64,000 nucleotides of DNA, from assembly GCA_036343175.1 (NCBI GenBank), contig JAZASR010000001.1, positions 1 to 64,000 on the forward strand. Reading direction: 5' to 3'. A program made the position numbers and the translations under genes. This document shows, piece after piece, positions 17,634 through 26,525 of the stretch. The stretch's first letter is position 1, and each line of letters starts with the position of its first letter. The DNA is from JAEEJA01 sp036343175. Its GTDB lineage: Bacteria; Bacillota; Clostridia; Lachnospirales; Lachnospiraceae. The notes under the pieces are model-generated. The model was not told the DNA's origin. It saw only the letters and a program-made list of their open reading frames with translations, and ran no database searches.

Positions 17634-18587
17634 ATGGGACACGTTAATTTAAGAAAGGTCGCAATGATCGGCTGTGGTTTCGTTGGAGCTACAGCCTGCT
17701 ATTCACTTATGGAGAGCGGACTCTTCTCGGAGATGGTTCTTATCGATGCCGTTAAGGAAAAGGCTGAGGGCGAGGCTCTCGACATAGCTCACGGCATTCC
17801 ATTCAACAAGCCGATGAATATCTATGCCGGCGATTACAATGATATCGAGGATGCCGCTATCATCATCGTTTCAGCCGGTGCCAACCAGAAGCCGGGCGAG
17901 ACAAGGCTTGACCTGGTAAATAAGAATGTAGCTATTTTCAAGTCCATCATGCCTGAGATCGCCAAGCGTGATATAGGCGGTGTGCTGCTCATAGTTGCAA
18001 ACCCTGTCGATATCCTGACCCACGTAGCTATCAGACTCTCAGGACTTCCTGAAAACAGGGTATTCGGCTCAGGTACAGTTCTTGATACAGCAAGACTTCG
18101 TTATCTTCTTGCTGAGCATCTTGATGTGGACAGCCGTTCAGTACATGCATTCATCATCGGTGAGCATGGTGATTCTGAGATCGCTGCATGGTCCAGCGCC
18201 AATGTTTCCGGTGTTCTTCTCAATAATTTCTGCGAGATGCGCGGACACTTCCAGCACGCCGAATCTATGAGAAAGATTTCTGACAAGGTTAAGAACTCTG
18301 CATATGAGATCATTCAGAAAAAGCACGCTACTTACTATGGTATCGCTTCATCTATCAGAAGGATCTGCGAGGCTGTCATCCGTGATGAGAAGTCGATCCT
18401 TCCTGTATCCAGCATGATCCACAACAGATTCGGCATAGAGGACGTTACACTTTCTCTTCCTGTGATCCTTGGCAAGGATGGTGTTGAGACACTTATCCCT
18501 ATAGACCTTGATACCAGGGAGCAGAAGGCGCTCATCGAGTCAGCAAACACGCTCAAGGATGTGCTTGCGCAGATAGATATGCTGTAA
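17634..18587 (+). CDS. ldh: L-lactate dehydrogenase
   Basis: 317 residues, normal length. Visible are the Rossmann motif MIGCGFVGATACYSL, the coenzyme/substrate loop NQKPGETRLDLV (Gln at the specificity position indicates lactate rather than malate dehydrogenase), catalytic-domain motif GSGTVLDTARLRYLL, and the active-site His in GEHGDSEIAAWS. It reduces pyruvate to L-lactate with NADH; many family members are activated by fructose-1,6-bisphosphate. Start ATG 17634 has a strong AAGGAGG site. It is monocistronic and followed by a hairpin terminator at 18702. Confidence 0.95.
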   Translation: MGHVNLRKVAMIGCGFVGATACYSLMESGLFSEMVLIDAVKEKAEGEALDIAHGIPFNKPMNIYAGDYNDIEDAAIIIVSAGANQKPGETRLDLVNKNVAIFKSIMPEIAKRDIGGVLLIVANPVDILTHVAIRLSGLPENRVFGSGTVLDTARLRYLLAEHLDVDSRSVHAFIIGEHGDSEIAAWSSANVSGVLLNNFCEMRGHFQHAESMRKISDKVKNSAYEIIQKKHATYYGIASSIRRICEAVIRDEKSILPVSSMIHNRFGIEDVTLSLPVILGKDGVETLIPIDLDTREQKALIESANTLKDVLAQIDML

Positions 18588-18701
18588 ATTGCCTGAAGCA
18601 AAAGCACGGCTCCTTAAGCGTTACATGCTGTATTTTCGATGTGTGAAAGGCAGATACCTGGCAATCTCTGTAAGTAATTGATAAAAACGAATGGGAAATA
18701 A

Positions 18702-18736
18702 AAAAGTGATCAGCTTTTTGCTGGTCACTTTTTTTT
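18702..18736. terminator. Bidirectional terminator between ldh and tRNA-Gln
   Basis: Stem AGTGATCAGC (18705-18714) / GCTGGTCACT (18720-18729), followed by eight Ts on the plus strand and preceded by six As, which gives a T run on the minus strand. Confidence 0.85.
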
Positions 18737-18750
18737 AAAATGCTAAAGAT

Positions 18751-18768
18751 CAGTACCTATAGGTACTG
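18751..18768. other. 18-bp perfect palindrome
   Basis: CAGTACCTATAGGTACTG is a perfect 18-base palindrome immediately next to the duplicated tRNA-Gln end. Read on the minus strand it lies downstream of tRNA-Gln and could help 3' processing or termination. It could equally be a protein-binding site. Confidence 0.5.
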
Positions 18769-18769
18769 G

Positions 18770-18846
18770 TTTTATCTGGGCTGGCGTACATCTTCCTTAG
18801 AGGACATATCACCCATCTCATAAGTACAGTTTTATCTGGGCTGGCG
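18770..18846. repeat. 17-bp direct repeat covering the 3' end of tRNA-Gln
   Basis: TTTTATCTGGGCTGGCG occurs at 18770-18786 and again, exactly 60 bases on, at 18830-18846. The second copy contains the last bases of the tRNA-Gln gene (minus strand) plus its flank; the first copy is outside the gene. This could be a scar of site-specific integration/excision at a tRNA gene, or a local duplication. Confidence 0.7.
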
Positions 18847-18907
18847 GGATTTGAACCCACGAATACAAGAATCAAAATCTTGTGCCTTACCCCTTGGCGA
18901 CAGCCCA
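18836..18907 (-). tRNA. tRNA-Gln (anticodon TTG)
   Basis: On the minus strand, acceptor stem TGGGCTG / CAGCCCA with discriminator G. The D arm contains GCCAAGGGGTAAGGC, typical of tRNA-Gln. The anticodon stem CAAGA / TCTTG holds the loop TTTTGAT, giving TTG. The T arm contains GGTTCAAATCC. Confidence 0.93.
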
Positions 18908-18985
18908 ATTGTGCCTAGAAATATTAACATATTGAATACATTTAGGCAAGAGGAAATGAAAAGTAAGTTTTTAAGCTTTTTTTTC

Positions 18986-19063
18986 CCAAGCAGATGCAGA
19001 CCCTTAGGATAGCACCTGACAAGGTCCTTTTTTTAAGCCTTTTTAACCAAGCAGATGCAGACC
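18986..19063. repeat. Direct repeat of 17 bp between tRNA-Gln and the next gene
   Basis: CCAAGCAGATGCAGACC occurs at 18986-19002 and 19047-19063, each preceded by a T-rich stretch with TTTTAAGC. The second copy ends two bases before the stop of the minus-strand gene at 19065. On the minus strand the A/T tracts may act in termination. Confidence 0.6.
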
Positions 19064-19064
19064 A

Positions 19065-19817
19065 TCAGTGTTTCCTCGAATAAAGGTATGCCCTTCCCTG
19101 CTTGCCGGTGAGCTCAACTGCTTCCATATAGCGCATGATATTAAGGACTGTATTCGCAGTACCGGATGTAAGCCGGGTGCATTTGGCGAACTGAGCTGAG
19201 GTAAATTCCTCCGGTACTTCATCGGGTATAAGAGAGGCGTAGTCAAGCGGGGCTTTTAATATCACTTCGTCTATAAGCTCAGTCGGAACGGTATCATAAC
19301 GGACTGTGTGCCTCTTACGGTAATTGGGATTTTTATTCATGGTCCGGTAGGTGTCAGCATTCATAACAGGAAAGCATATGGTAAGGTTAGGATCCTTAAG
19401 GAACATTTTGATCTTATAGAGCTCGCGGAATTCGTGCAGGATGCTGCCCCGGCTGTTAGATCTCCTTCCCTTTGATACTCCACCTGTTTCCGGGTCTATC
19501 CAATGGATCGTATTTATGAAGACCACCGGGTGCACAACAGTCACGGGATATTTTGGAAGGAAGGCCTTGAGTTTGTTCCTGAGCTTATCCAAGGATCTGG
19601 TCTGTATTTCGATGATCTCGCCATCTCTGAAAATATCAGCGACAAAATTCCCGATCGGGATCTCCTGGTGGTCTGTATCCGGCTCATAGAAGTTCTTAAG
19701 CACGGCGTGCATGGTCTTTTCGGACAGGGTCCCTATGCTTCCGGTCAGTATATTTTTATGCAGGATCTTATCACATGCTTCTCTGAAAAGCTCCTGGTCC
19801 GCCCTGCTAACGCTCAT
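19065..19817 (-). CDS. Predicted PD-(D/E)XK-like nuclease domain fused to a winged-helix domain
   Basis: 250 residues from ATG 19817, which has AAGGAG nine bases upstream; an in-frame start eight codons further up is less likely. Residues about 25-90 resemble a restriction-endonuclease-like core: Glu in a helix (EKTMHAVLKNFYE), then NFVADIFRDGEIIEIQT (candidate D and ExQ active-site residues) followed by a Lys/Arg-rich helix. Residues about 195-250 look like a winged helix (FTSAQFAKCTRLTSGTANTVLNI ... GRAYLYSRK). The middle is rich in Arg and Lys. Predicted DNA-binding protein; the nuclease assignment is an inference from motif spacing only. It lies beside tRNA-Gln and its duplicated end. Confidence 0.5.
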   Translation of the reverse strand: MSVSRADQELFREACDKILHKNILTGSIGTLSEKTMHAVLKNFYEPDTDHQEIPIGNFVADIFRDGEIIEIQTRSLDKLRNKLKAFLPKYPVTVVHPVVFINTIHWIDPETGGVSKGRRSNSRGSILHEFRELYKIKMFLKDPNLTICFPVMNADTYRTMNKNPNYRKRHTVRYDTVPTELIDEVILKAPLDYASLIPDEVPEEFTSAQFAKCTRLTSGTANTVLNIMRYMEAVELTGKQGRAYLYSRKH

Positions 19818-20066
19818 ACCTTTTTCTCCTTCCGATATCAATTGTATTCATTCTAGCATATATAGATGTCAGTGCCAAAAGTATCTTTTGGCACTTACGT
19901 AATATTATTAATAGAAAAATTGCATTCTGGATCACGTCTGCCATTTAGTAAATAAAAGAGATGTTGTCTGTTAAGTAATTTCGTTGTAAAATATAAGTAG
20001 GTATTATGTAACGAAAATATTTACGCTTGCAGGTTTTCTGCTTACAGCGGAAATTAGGAAATTTAT

Positions 20067-20738
20067 ATGACAGATAAAGAAAGAAAGGTCCTGGACGTGG
20101 ATCCTGCAGATCTGAATGCAGATCATTATTCAGGACTTGAGAGGCAGACTGACAATCCATTTTTAAATATGTACAGGATGGATGCGGTCAAGAATAACGG
20201 CGATCATTTTAATTATTACTTTGCGTCAAGGAGAAGTGATGACGAAGTAATGATGAAGACACATAAGCTCTGGGCAGATGGAGTAGTGATATATCCGGTT
20301 ATGAAGGACGATCCCGGGAAGATCGTGCTTCTCAGACAGTTCCGTTATCCGGTCAATCAGTACATCTATGAGCTTCCGGCCGGCCTTGTAGATAAGGGAG
20401 AGACTCCGGAGCTTTCGGCGGTCAGAGAGATGCGGGAGGAGACAGGACTTAAGTTTACTGTATTTGACGATTATCCCGAATTTTTAAAGCGACCGGCGGT
20501 TCAGAACCAGGGCATGTGCGATGAATGCGACCGCACAGTCTTCGGCTTTGCCGAGGGAGATTTTGTCTACGACAGACAGGAAAAGTCAGAAGACATACAG
20601 GCATTTAAGGCCGATAAGAACTTCGTAAAGAAGGTACTTGCAGACCATGTCACTTCGATAAGGTGTCAGTATTTGCTGACCATGTTCCTTTTAAGCGACC
20701 CGGCCGACCCGTTCGGATGGCTTAAGAAGCTGGGGTGA
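20067..20738 (+). CDS. NUDIX hydrolase, ADP-ribose pyrophosphatase-like
   Basis: 223 residues. The complete Nudix box is visible: GLVDKGETPELSAVREMREETGL, matching GX5EX7REUXEEXGU, preceded by VVLLRQFRYPVNQYIYELPAG, the pattern of ADP-ribose pyrophosphatases. Substrate specificity within the NUDIX group is uncertain. The N-terminal 50 residues are poorly conserved-looking. Start ATG 20067 is preceded by AGGAAATT. It is followed 33 bases later by a secreted protein gene. Confidence 0.85.
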   Translation: MTDKERKVLDVDPADLNADHYSGLERQTDNPFLNMYRMDAVKNNGDHFNYYFASRRSDDEVMMKTHKLWADGVVIYPVMKDDPGKIVLLRQFRYPVNQYIYELPAGLVDKGETPELSAVREMREETGLKFTVFDDYPEFLKRPAVQNQGMCDECDRTVFGFAEGDFVYDRQEKSEDIQAFKADKNFVKKVLADHVTSIRCQYLLTMFLLSDPADPFGWLKKLG

Positions 20739-20771
20739 ATGTTCTGTTTGTAATATTTGGAGGTGGATGTA

Positions 20772-22238
20772 TTGGGAAATTACTCAAAGCGGCTTACTAA
20801 AAGCCTATTGGTATTTTCATTAATTCTTTCTATGATTTTTACAATGGTGCCTGTAACGGATGCTCAGGCGGCAAAAAGAGTCAGGCTTAAGAAAAAGTCT
20901 GTTTCATTATATGTCGGGCAGAAGAAGAGGATAGTACTTACAGGGGCACGCATTAAGTATGTGAGATTCAAGGTAAAAAACAATAAAATAGTCAAGGTTT
21001 CCAAAAGAGGATATATCAGGGGCAGAAAGCCGGGAAAGACAAAGGTAATAGTTTCCTATAAAGGAAAAAAATATACCTGCAGGATCACGGTCAGGAGCAA
21101 GTCAGGACAGACCGGTCAGGCAACCCCGGGTGCGGTAAATGCTTCGCCATCGCCTTCAGCATCCCCGACACCGTCACCTTCTCCTACACATACACCATCT
21201 GCAAAAGGGGGAGATAAGGAGCTCAGTAAGGTACCCGATACCATGAAGCAGGCAGAAGTTACTGCAAGCCCTACAGAGGCGCCTGTATTGCAGGTCGCAA
21301 ACAAATCCAAGTCTTTCAGCGAAGTGCAGGCAGACAGTACCATGTACAATGGCGGTATAAAGGTAAAGATCGGAGATTCGGTTTCCACTGCTCTTAATGC
21401 ATATGGATATGTAAGAGGACCGGAGCAGGCAGGCAACGGTGCTTATGCATATATGCTTAATCCTGGCGGGACCTATACGAATCTTACCTACATCTATACT
21501 GATAAGAATGATGGCACCGGGACTGTAAAGGGTATATCAGCTGCCGGACGGTATGCAGCTTATTCAAATGTGATATTTACCGGGGTGCGTTATGGCAGAC
21601 TCAAAGAAGGTGCTACTGTTGTGGATGGCGGCGATATCAGTTTTAATTCCCTTTGCAGCAAGTATGATTTAAAGGAAGGCTCTGACTCTGTTGCTATGGT
21701 TTTTAATACATCCACATCGGATGCAGAGGTATACGCATGGTGCGGGGCAGATGGCTGTTTCATGATTTCTGCATTTGCCGGGGATTTTGGTATCGAGAAG
21801 CTCAATGCTGACCCTTCTGGTACCGCAATTACTGAGCAGGACAATGAAGTGAGCGAGATAATGTCGGCATACAGGGTATATATGAAGGATTCACCTTTTA
21901 ATGTCGGCAGTAGGGTATATCTATATGAGCCTTATAAATATTCAAACGACATCATGCAGGAGTACATGAAGACCGCAGTCACACCTGATATAACAGGCGT
22001 CAGAAGTCTTCTGCAAGCTAAGTATCCTGATAAGAATATTGATATGAATCTTTTTTCAATAGATGGAAATGTAACTTCGAGTGACCCGGCTTCAATTGCA
22101 GTGATGTTTATTGATACGTCTCATGATAGTGATCCAAGACAGAGAACTAATTATTTATTTGAATCTGATTATATATCGCCGGGACTTGGAAGTTCAGGGT
22201 CATATTTGCTGGTATATTATTTGTATGAAAACGGTTAA
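20772..22238 (+). CDS. Secreted Big_2 Ig-like protein with unrecognised C-terminal domain (paralogue 1)
   Basis: 488 residues from TTG 20772, chosen because GGAGG lies eight bases upstream and the signal peptide then has a normal Lys/Arg n-region; earlier in-frame starts would bury the ribosome site. Layout: signal peptide (1-33, ending AQAA), Big_2-type domain about 35-112 (KSVSLYVGQKKRIVLTG ... GYIRGRKPGKTKVIV), Pro/Ser/Thr linker about 115-185, then an unrecognised domain of about 300 residues. The C-terminal part shares TMYNGGIKV, AYGYVRGP, AYSNVI and VYAWG-type motifs with the next gene. No anchor motif. The role is probably at the cell surface. Unusual TTG start. Confidence 0.75.
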   Translation: MGNYSKRLTKSLLVFSLILSMIFTMVPVTDAQAAKRVRLKKKSVSLYVGQKKRIVLTGARIKYVRFKVKNNKIVKVSKRGYIRGRKPGKTKVIVSYKGKKYTCRITVRSKSGQTGQATPGAVNASPSPSASPTPSPSPTHTPSAKGGDKELSKVPDTMKQAEVTASPTEAPVLQVANKSKSFSEVQADSTMYNGGIKVKIGDSVSTALNAYGYVRGPEQAGNGAYAYMLNPGGTYTNLTYIYTDKNDGTGTVKGISAAGRYAAYSNVIFTGVRYGRLKEGATVVDGGDISFNSLCSKYDLKEGSDSVAMVFNTSTSDAEVYAWCGADGCFMISAFAGDFGIEKLNADPSGTAITEQDNEVSEIMSAYRVYMKDSPFNVGSRVYLYEPYKYSNDIMQEYMKTAVTPDITGVRSLLQAKYPDKNIDMNLFSIDGNVTSSDPASIAVMFIDTSHDSDPRQRTNYLFESDYISPGLGSSGSYLLVYYLYENG

Positions 22239-22278
22239 ATAAGATCAGCGGCAGTAAATTATTTATGGAGGGGTAAAC

Positions 22279-24570
22279 ATGAAGCATTTTTCTGGGTTTA
22301 AAAAGTACTTTTTGAAATCGCTCGCGATTATATGCGCTATTGCATTCTTCGTGACGGGGATTAGTTTTCCGGGTACCGGAGCAAAAGCTGCAGGAAAGAG
22401 GGCAAGGCTCAATTATGGGAAAGTCCGCATCACTCAAGGCAAGCGCGTAAGACTGCGCCTTTCAAATGCAAGGGGCAGGATCAGTTGGGAATCAAGAAAT
22501 AAACGTATCGCTATAGTAAGCAGACGCGGTATTGTAAAGGGAATGCGCCCTGGCACGACTATTGTCTTTGCAAAGCTGGGAAGAAGGAAATATAAATGCG
22601 TAGTAACTGTCCTTAAGAAAAAGACAGTTATTGAGGATAATGATGATGAGGAAGACAGCGAAGAGCTTGGAGAAGGTGAGTTCACGGACACAGAAGGAAG
22701 TGAACAGGCCTCACAGACCGCAAAGCCGACCGTAAAGCCGGCAGCAGGTCCGGAAGGGACGGCAAAGCCGACAGTGAAACCTGCGGTCACGCCGGCTATA
22801 AGTACTGAAGAGACAACAGGACCGATGGAGAAGCCAACTGAAAAGCCGGATATAAGTCCTGAAGCGACTTTAGAGCCGTCAGTTGATCCGGCAGAGACCC
22901 CGGATAAAACAATAAAGCCAAATGATAGTCCAGAAGAAACAATAGAACCAACTGGTAATCCGGAAGAGACTATAGAGCCGACAGAAAAACCTGGAAAGTC
23001 AACAGAACCAGGTATAAAGCCGACAACAAGTCCTGATGAGACACCGGGTGTAACCGAAGCGCCGGGAAATACATCAAAACCTACTGCTAAACCAATAACA
23101 AAGCCAACAAAAGACCCGGAAAGGACTGAAGAACCAACAACGGAGCCTTCAGTAAAGCCGTCCTCAACTCCGACAACAACACCGACTGCAACACCGAAGG
23201 AAACAGCAACAACAAAGCCAACGGAGAAACCTGTGGCAACGCCGACAGCCAGCCCTGAAGAGACTGCGAAGACAACATCAAAACCTACAGCAGGCCCAAC
23301 CGCAACACCGAAGGAAACAGCAACAGCAAAGCCAACGGCAACACCGACAGTAAGCCCGAAAGAGACTGCAAAGGCAACCTCAACGCCAACTGCAACACCG
23401 ACTCCAACTCCGTCTGAAGAGCACTTTATTACTCCTCCGCCTGTAACACCTTTTCACAATGATTATGCAGATCAAACCCCATCGCCTTCACCAACGAACA
23501 ATTATTCTGATGCAAGATATAATCCGGATATGGGTAACGGCGATACCAGACTTCTTGGTATACCATCTACTTTAAAAAGGGATTTTCTGCCGTCAGAAGT
23601 ACGGCCTGCAAAGTCGTCAACAGATGACAGGACCCTCTATAACGGTGACAGGACAAGTGGAATACATGTTACACTTGGTGAAGACATTCAGGGTGTAATT
23701 GACAGATATGGCTATCTAAGAGGCCCTGTAAAGCTCGGAAATGTATATGTATACGTCATCAATCCCCGCAAAACACATGACGAAAGATTCATTAATCTGA
23801 CCTATGTATATACTAAGAGCGGTACATTAGGCCAGGGGAATGTAGTAGGTGTAACAGGAGTAGGCGACTATTTAGCATACTCGAATGTAATAAATGGTTT
23901 GTGTGGAGAGAAGTCTATTATACCTAATCTTAAATTTGAAAAGTGCTATGGTTATGGGATTTCCACAGGTGATTATGGTTCAATGTTTGAAAAGACAGTA
24001 GGTAATGATAAAGTCTACGCATGGGGCAATCCGGATACATACATTTTCTCAGCCTTTAATGGCATGACAATGGACGACCTGAATCCGGGAACAGATGCGG
24101 AATCAAAGCATGAAGCTGAGCTTGAGATAAGTGAAGTAATATCTGCATATCGATCATCTGCATACTATGAAAGCCATACTAATATTTATCAGACCCATTT
24201 ACAGTATTATGATCATTGCGGATATACTTATCACAGCCATATTGCTGATGATATTCTTAAAAGTAATGCATCAGTTACAGTAACGAATCTTACGAGCAAG
24301 CTGGATGAAGTGAAACACGAAAATGATGGAAAAAATGCGTATAATTTTGACTCAGATGTTGTAGGTGTGATATCAACCAATACCTGCAATCCCTACTCTG
24401 CTGCTGTGTCAGTAATACAGCAGGCATGGGAGCGATTTCATGTTCATGATCTTAATTATTTTGATATGATTTTTAAAAATAATGCCATAAGCATTGCATT
24501 TAATCAAAACATGCTATATGCAGGATTCTTCTGTATGAGTAATGATTATAAATATTATCTTCCGTATTGA
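22279..24570 (+). CDS. Secreted Big_2-like protein with long Thr/Pro repeat linker (paralogue 2)
   Basis: 763 residues. Signal peptide (1-38, ending AKAA), Big_2-like domain about 40-115, an acidic segment, then about 270 residues (about 125-395) of Thr/Pro/Lys/Glu low-complexity sequence built from units such as TAKPTVKP, SPEETIEPT and ATPKETATAKPT. The C-terminal domain (about 445-763) is homologous to that of the preceding gene (TLYNGDRTSGIHVTLGE, RYGYLRGP, AYSNVINGL, VYAWGNPDTYIFSAFNGM). The linker is probably extended and glycosylatable, lifting the domain away from the wall. It lies 40 bases after paralogue 1 with GGAGGGG upstream, so they probably form one operon from a tandem duplication. 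Confidence 0.8.
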   Translation: MKHFSGFKKYFLKSLAIICAIAFFVTGISFPGTGAKAAGKRARLNYGKVRITQGKRVRLRLSNARGRISWESRNKRIAIVSRRGIVKGMRPGTTIVFAKLGRRKYKCVVTVLKKKTVIEDNDDEEDSEELGEGEFTDTEGSEQASQTAKPTVKPAAGPEGTAKPTVKPAVTPAISTEETTGPMEKPTEKPDISPEATLEPSVDPAETPDKTIKPNDSPEETIEPTGNPEETIEPTEKPGKSTEPGIKPTTSPDETPGVTEAPGNTSKPTAKPITKPTKDPERTEEPTTEPSVKPSSTPTTTPTATPKETATTKPTEKPVATPTASPEETAKTTSKPTAGPTATPKETATAKPTATPTVSPKETAKATSTPTATPTPTPSEEHFITPPPVTPFHNDYADQTPSPSPTNNYSDARYNPDMGNGDTRLLGIPSTLKRDFLPSEVRPAKSSTDDRTLYNGDRTSGIHVTLGEDIQGVIDRYGYLRGPVKLGNVYVYVINPRKTHDERFINLTYVYTKSGTLGQGNVVGVTGVGDYLAYSNVINGLCGEKSIIPNLKFEKCYGYGISTGDYGSMFEKTVGNDKVYAWGNPDTYIFSAFNGMTMDDLNPGTDAESKHEAELEISEVISAYRSSAYYESHTNIYQTHLQYYDHCGYTYHSHIADDILKSNASVTVTNLTSKLDEVKHENDGKNAYNFDSDVVGVISTNTCNPYSAAVSVIQQAWERFHVHDLNYFDMIFKNNAISIAFNQNMLYAGFFCMSNDYKYYLPY

Positions 24571-24725
24571 TAATTCTGATATTTCGTTAATGCAGACCTA
24601 TCAATAACCCACTCGCTTGACCATGAAGCAGGCAGCATGAACTGATATATCTGCAAGTCTTAAGGATAAACAAAAGTAAGCTGTTAAGGCTTGCATATAT
24701 CTGTAAGTCTATTAGTATAAGAATA

Positions 24726-24760
24726 AAAAAATACCCGGGGAAATGCCCGGGTATTTTTCT
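24726..24760. terminator. Bidirectional terminator between convergent genes
   Basis: Stem AAAAATACCCGGG (24726-24738) / CCCGGGTATTTTT (24746-24758) with a 7-base loop. The A and T tracts on either side let it serve both the secreted-protein gene (+) and the antiporter gene (-). Confidence 0.85.
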
Positions 24761-24872
24761 TTATTTAACTATGAATTATTCTAAACATGAATGATCTTTA
24801 ACATATTCTCAAGAGTTGTCAGTGAGTTTTATTAGAATGATCGCTGCATAATTTCCGTTAATAACATCTCAT

Positions 24873-26525
24873 TCAAGCTGTCTCGGTCTTTTCTTCGTTC
24901 TTGCCTTCTCCGTTCCCCTTCATAACCACCATCTTTATAAACAGCAGTGTCAGCAGCATGAGGACGATACCGCAAGGAAGAGCTATCCAGGCGGTCTTAA
25001 CGAGGCCGGCTATAATGAAGGTCACGAATGAAACTGCCGCGCATGTCATTGCATATGGAAGCTGAGTCGTAACGTGGTTTAAATGGTGGCACTGGGCACC
25101 GGCCGAGGACATGATGGTCGTATCGGAGATAGGTGAGCAGTGGTCGCCGCATACGGCGCCGGCCATACATGCTGCTATGGAGATGATCATCATAGTGTGG
25201 TCTGAGCCCTGGAAGCAGTTAACAACGATAGGAATGAGGATACCGAATGTTCCCCATGAAGTACCGGTTGCGAACGCAAGGAATACAGCTACGAGGAAAA
25301 TAATGCCTGGAAGGAAGCTTATGAATGCCCCCTTTGAAGCATCTACGATGCCTGCCACGTAGTCGGCAGCGCCCAGGCTGTCAGTCATGGCCTTTAAGGT
25401 CCATGCGAATGTAAGGATCAGGATCGCCGGAACCATAGCCTTGAATCCCTCAGGCAGACAAGCCATCATCTTCTCAAATGTCATGACTCTTCTTATAAGA
25501 TAGAATATTACTGAAATAATAAGCGCGAAGGTTGAACCTACCGCAAGTCCGACTGAAGCATCGGAACCTGCAAAGGCATCTATAAAGCTTGTACCCGAGA
25601 AGAAGCCGCCTGTGTAGATCATTCCGATAACACAGCAAATGATGAGTGTTACGATCGGGAATACAAGGTCAATGACCTTACCCTTTGGATTCACTTCAGA
25701 GGCTTCGGAGTCCTTAAAATCACGCTCGGGAGTAGTGAAGAGGTCACCCTTCTTTGCGTTGTCCTCGTGGATCTTCATAGGACCGTAATCATCCTTCATG
25801 AGAACGATCGCAAACATCATTACTATTGTCAGAAGTGCGTAGAAGTTGTAAGGGATGGACTCAACAAATATCGTAAGACCGTTTTCACCTTTTACAAAGC
25901 CCGAAACAGCAGCTGCCCATGAAGATATAGGAGCTATGATGCAGACAGGAGCAGCGGTAGAGTCGATGATGTAGGCAAGCTTTGCACGGGATACATTGTG
26001 CTTATCGGTAACAGGTCTCATGACCGAACCTACTGTCAGACAGTTGAAGTAATCATCGATAAAGATAAGGATGCCGAGGAAGATAGTGGCTATCTGGGCA
26101 CCGGCGCGTGTCTTAATGTGCTTTGCAGCCCATTTACCGAATGCGGCTGAGCCGCCGGCATTATTCATAAGAGAAACGACCATACCGAGTATTACGAGGA
26201 AGATGAGTATACCTACATTATAAGCATCGGCAAGAACTGCTACGAAGCCATCCTTGAATACGTGCATGGTGGTCTGCTCGAATCCAAAGCCTGAGAAGAG
26301 GAGTCCGCCTGCTACGATTCCTATGAAGAGGGAGCTGTAAACTTCCTTGGTGACCAGGGCAAGACCGATAGCTATGATCGGCGGAACCAGAGTCCAGAAG
26401 GAATTCTTTACTGAATCGGCATTTGTAGTAAGAGCGGCAAATACCAGGACTGCAAGTACGATAAGGACACTGACCAGGGTAACGACCCAGCGGTTGCTCT
26501 TATCGTTTTTCTTTGTTTCTTCCAT
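24873..26525 (-). CDS. NhaC-type Na+/H+ antiporter
   Basis: 550 residues with about twelve membrane segments. The conserved NhaC/Na+:H+ antiporter-family core is visible: IFIDDYFNCLTVGSVMRPV ... SRAKLAYIIDSTAAPVCIIAPISSWAAAVSG and GAVCGDHCSPISDTTIMSSAGAQCHHLNHVTTQLPYA. It would exchange Na+ for H+ (related proteins also exchange malate/lactate or arginine/ornithine), so substrate is not certain. The start ATG 26525 has GGAG eight bases upstream. It is monocistronic, divergent from rpmJ and convergent with the secreted-protein operon. The C-terminus is charged and Glu/Lys-rich. Confidence 0.88.
   Translation of the reverse strand: MEETKKNDKSNRWVVTLVSVLIVLAVLVFAALTTNADSVKNSFWTLVPPIIAIGLALVTKEVYSSLFIGIVAGGLLFSGFGFEQTTMHVFKDGFVAVLADAYNVGILIFLVILGMVVSLMNNAGGSAAFGKWAAKHIKTRAGAQIATIFLGILIFIDDYFNCLTVGSVMRPVTDKHNVSRAKLAYIIDSTAAPVCIIAPISSWAAAVSGFVKGENGLTIFVESIPYNFYALLTIVMMFAIVLMKDDYGPMKIHEDNAKKGDLFTTPERDFKDSEASEVNPKGKVIDLVFPIVTLIICCVIGMIYTGGFFSGTSFIDAFAGSDASVGLAVGSTFALIISVIFYLIRRVMTFEKMMACLPEGFKAMVPAILILTFAWTLKAMTDSLGAADYVAGIVDASKGAFISFLPGIIFLVAVFLAFATGTSWGTFGILIPIVVNCFQGSDHTMMIISIAACMAGAVCGDHCSPISDTTIMSSAGAQCHHLNHVTTQLPYAMTCAAVSFVTFIIAGLVKTAWIALPCGIVLMLLTLLFIKMVVMKGNGEGKNEEKTETA

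Noticed and set aside
22434..23281. Minus-strand open frames opposite the Thr/Pro linker
   Set aside because: Low-complexity coding sequence produces long open frames on the other strand; no ribosome sites.
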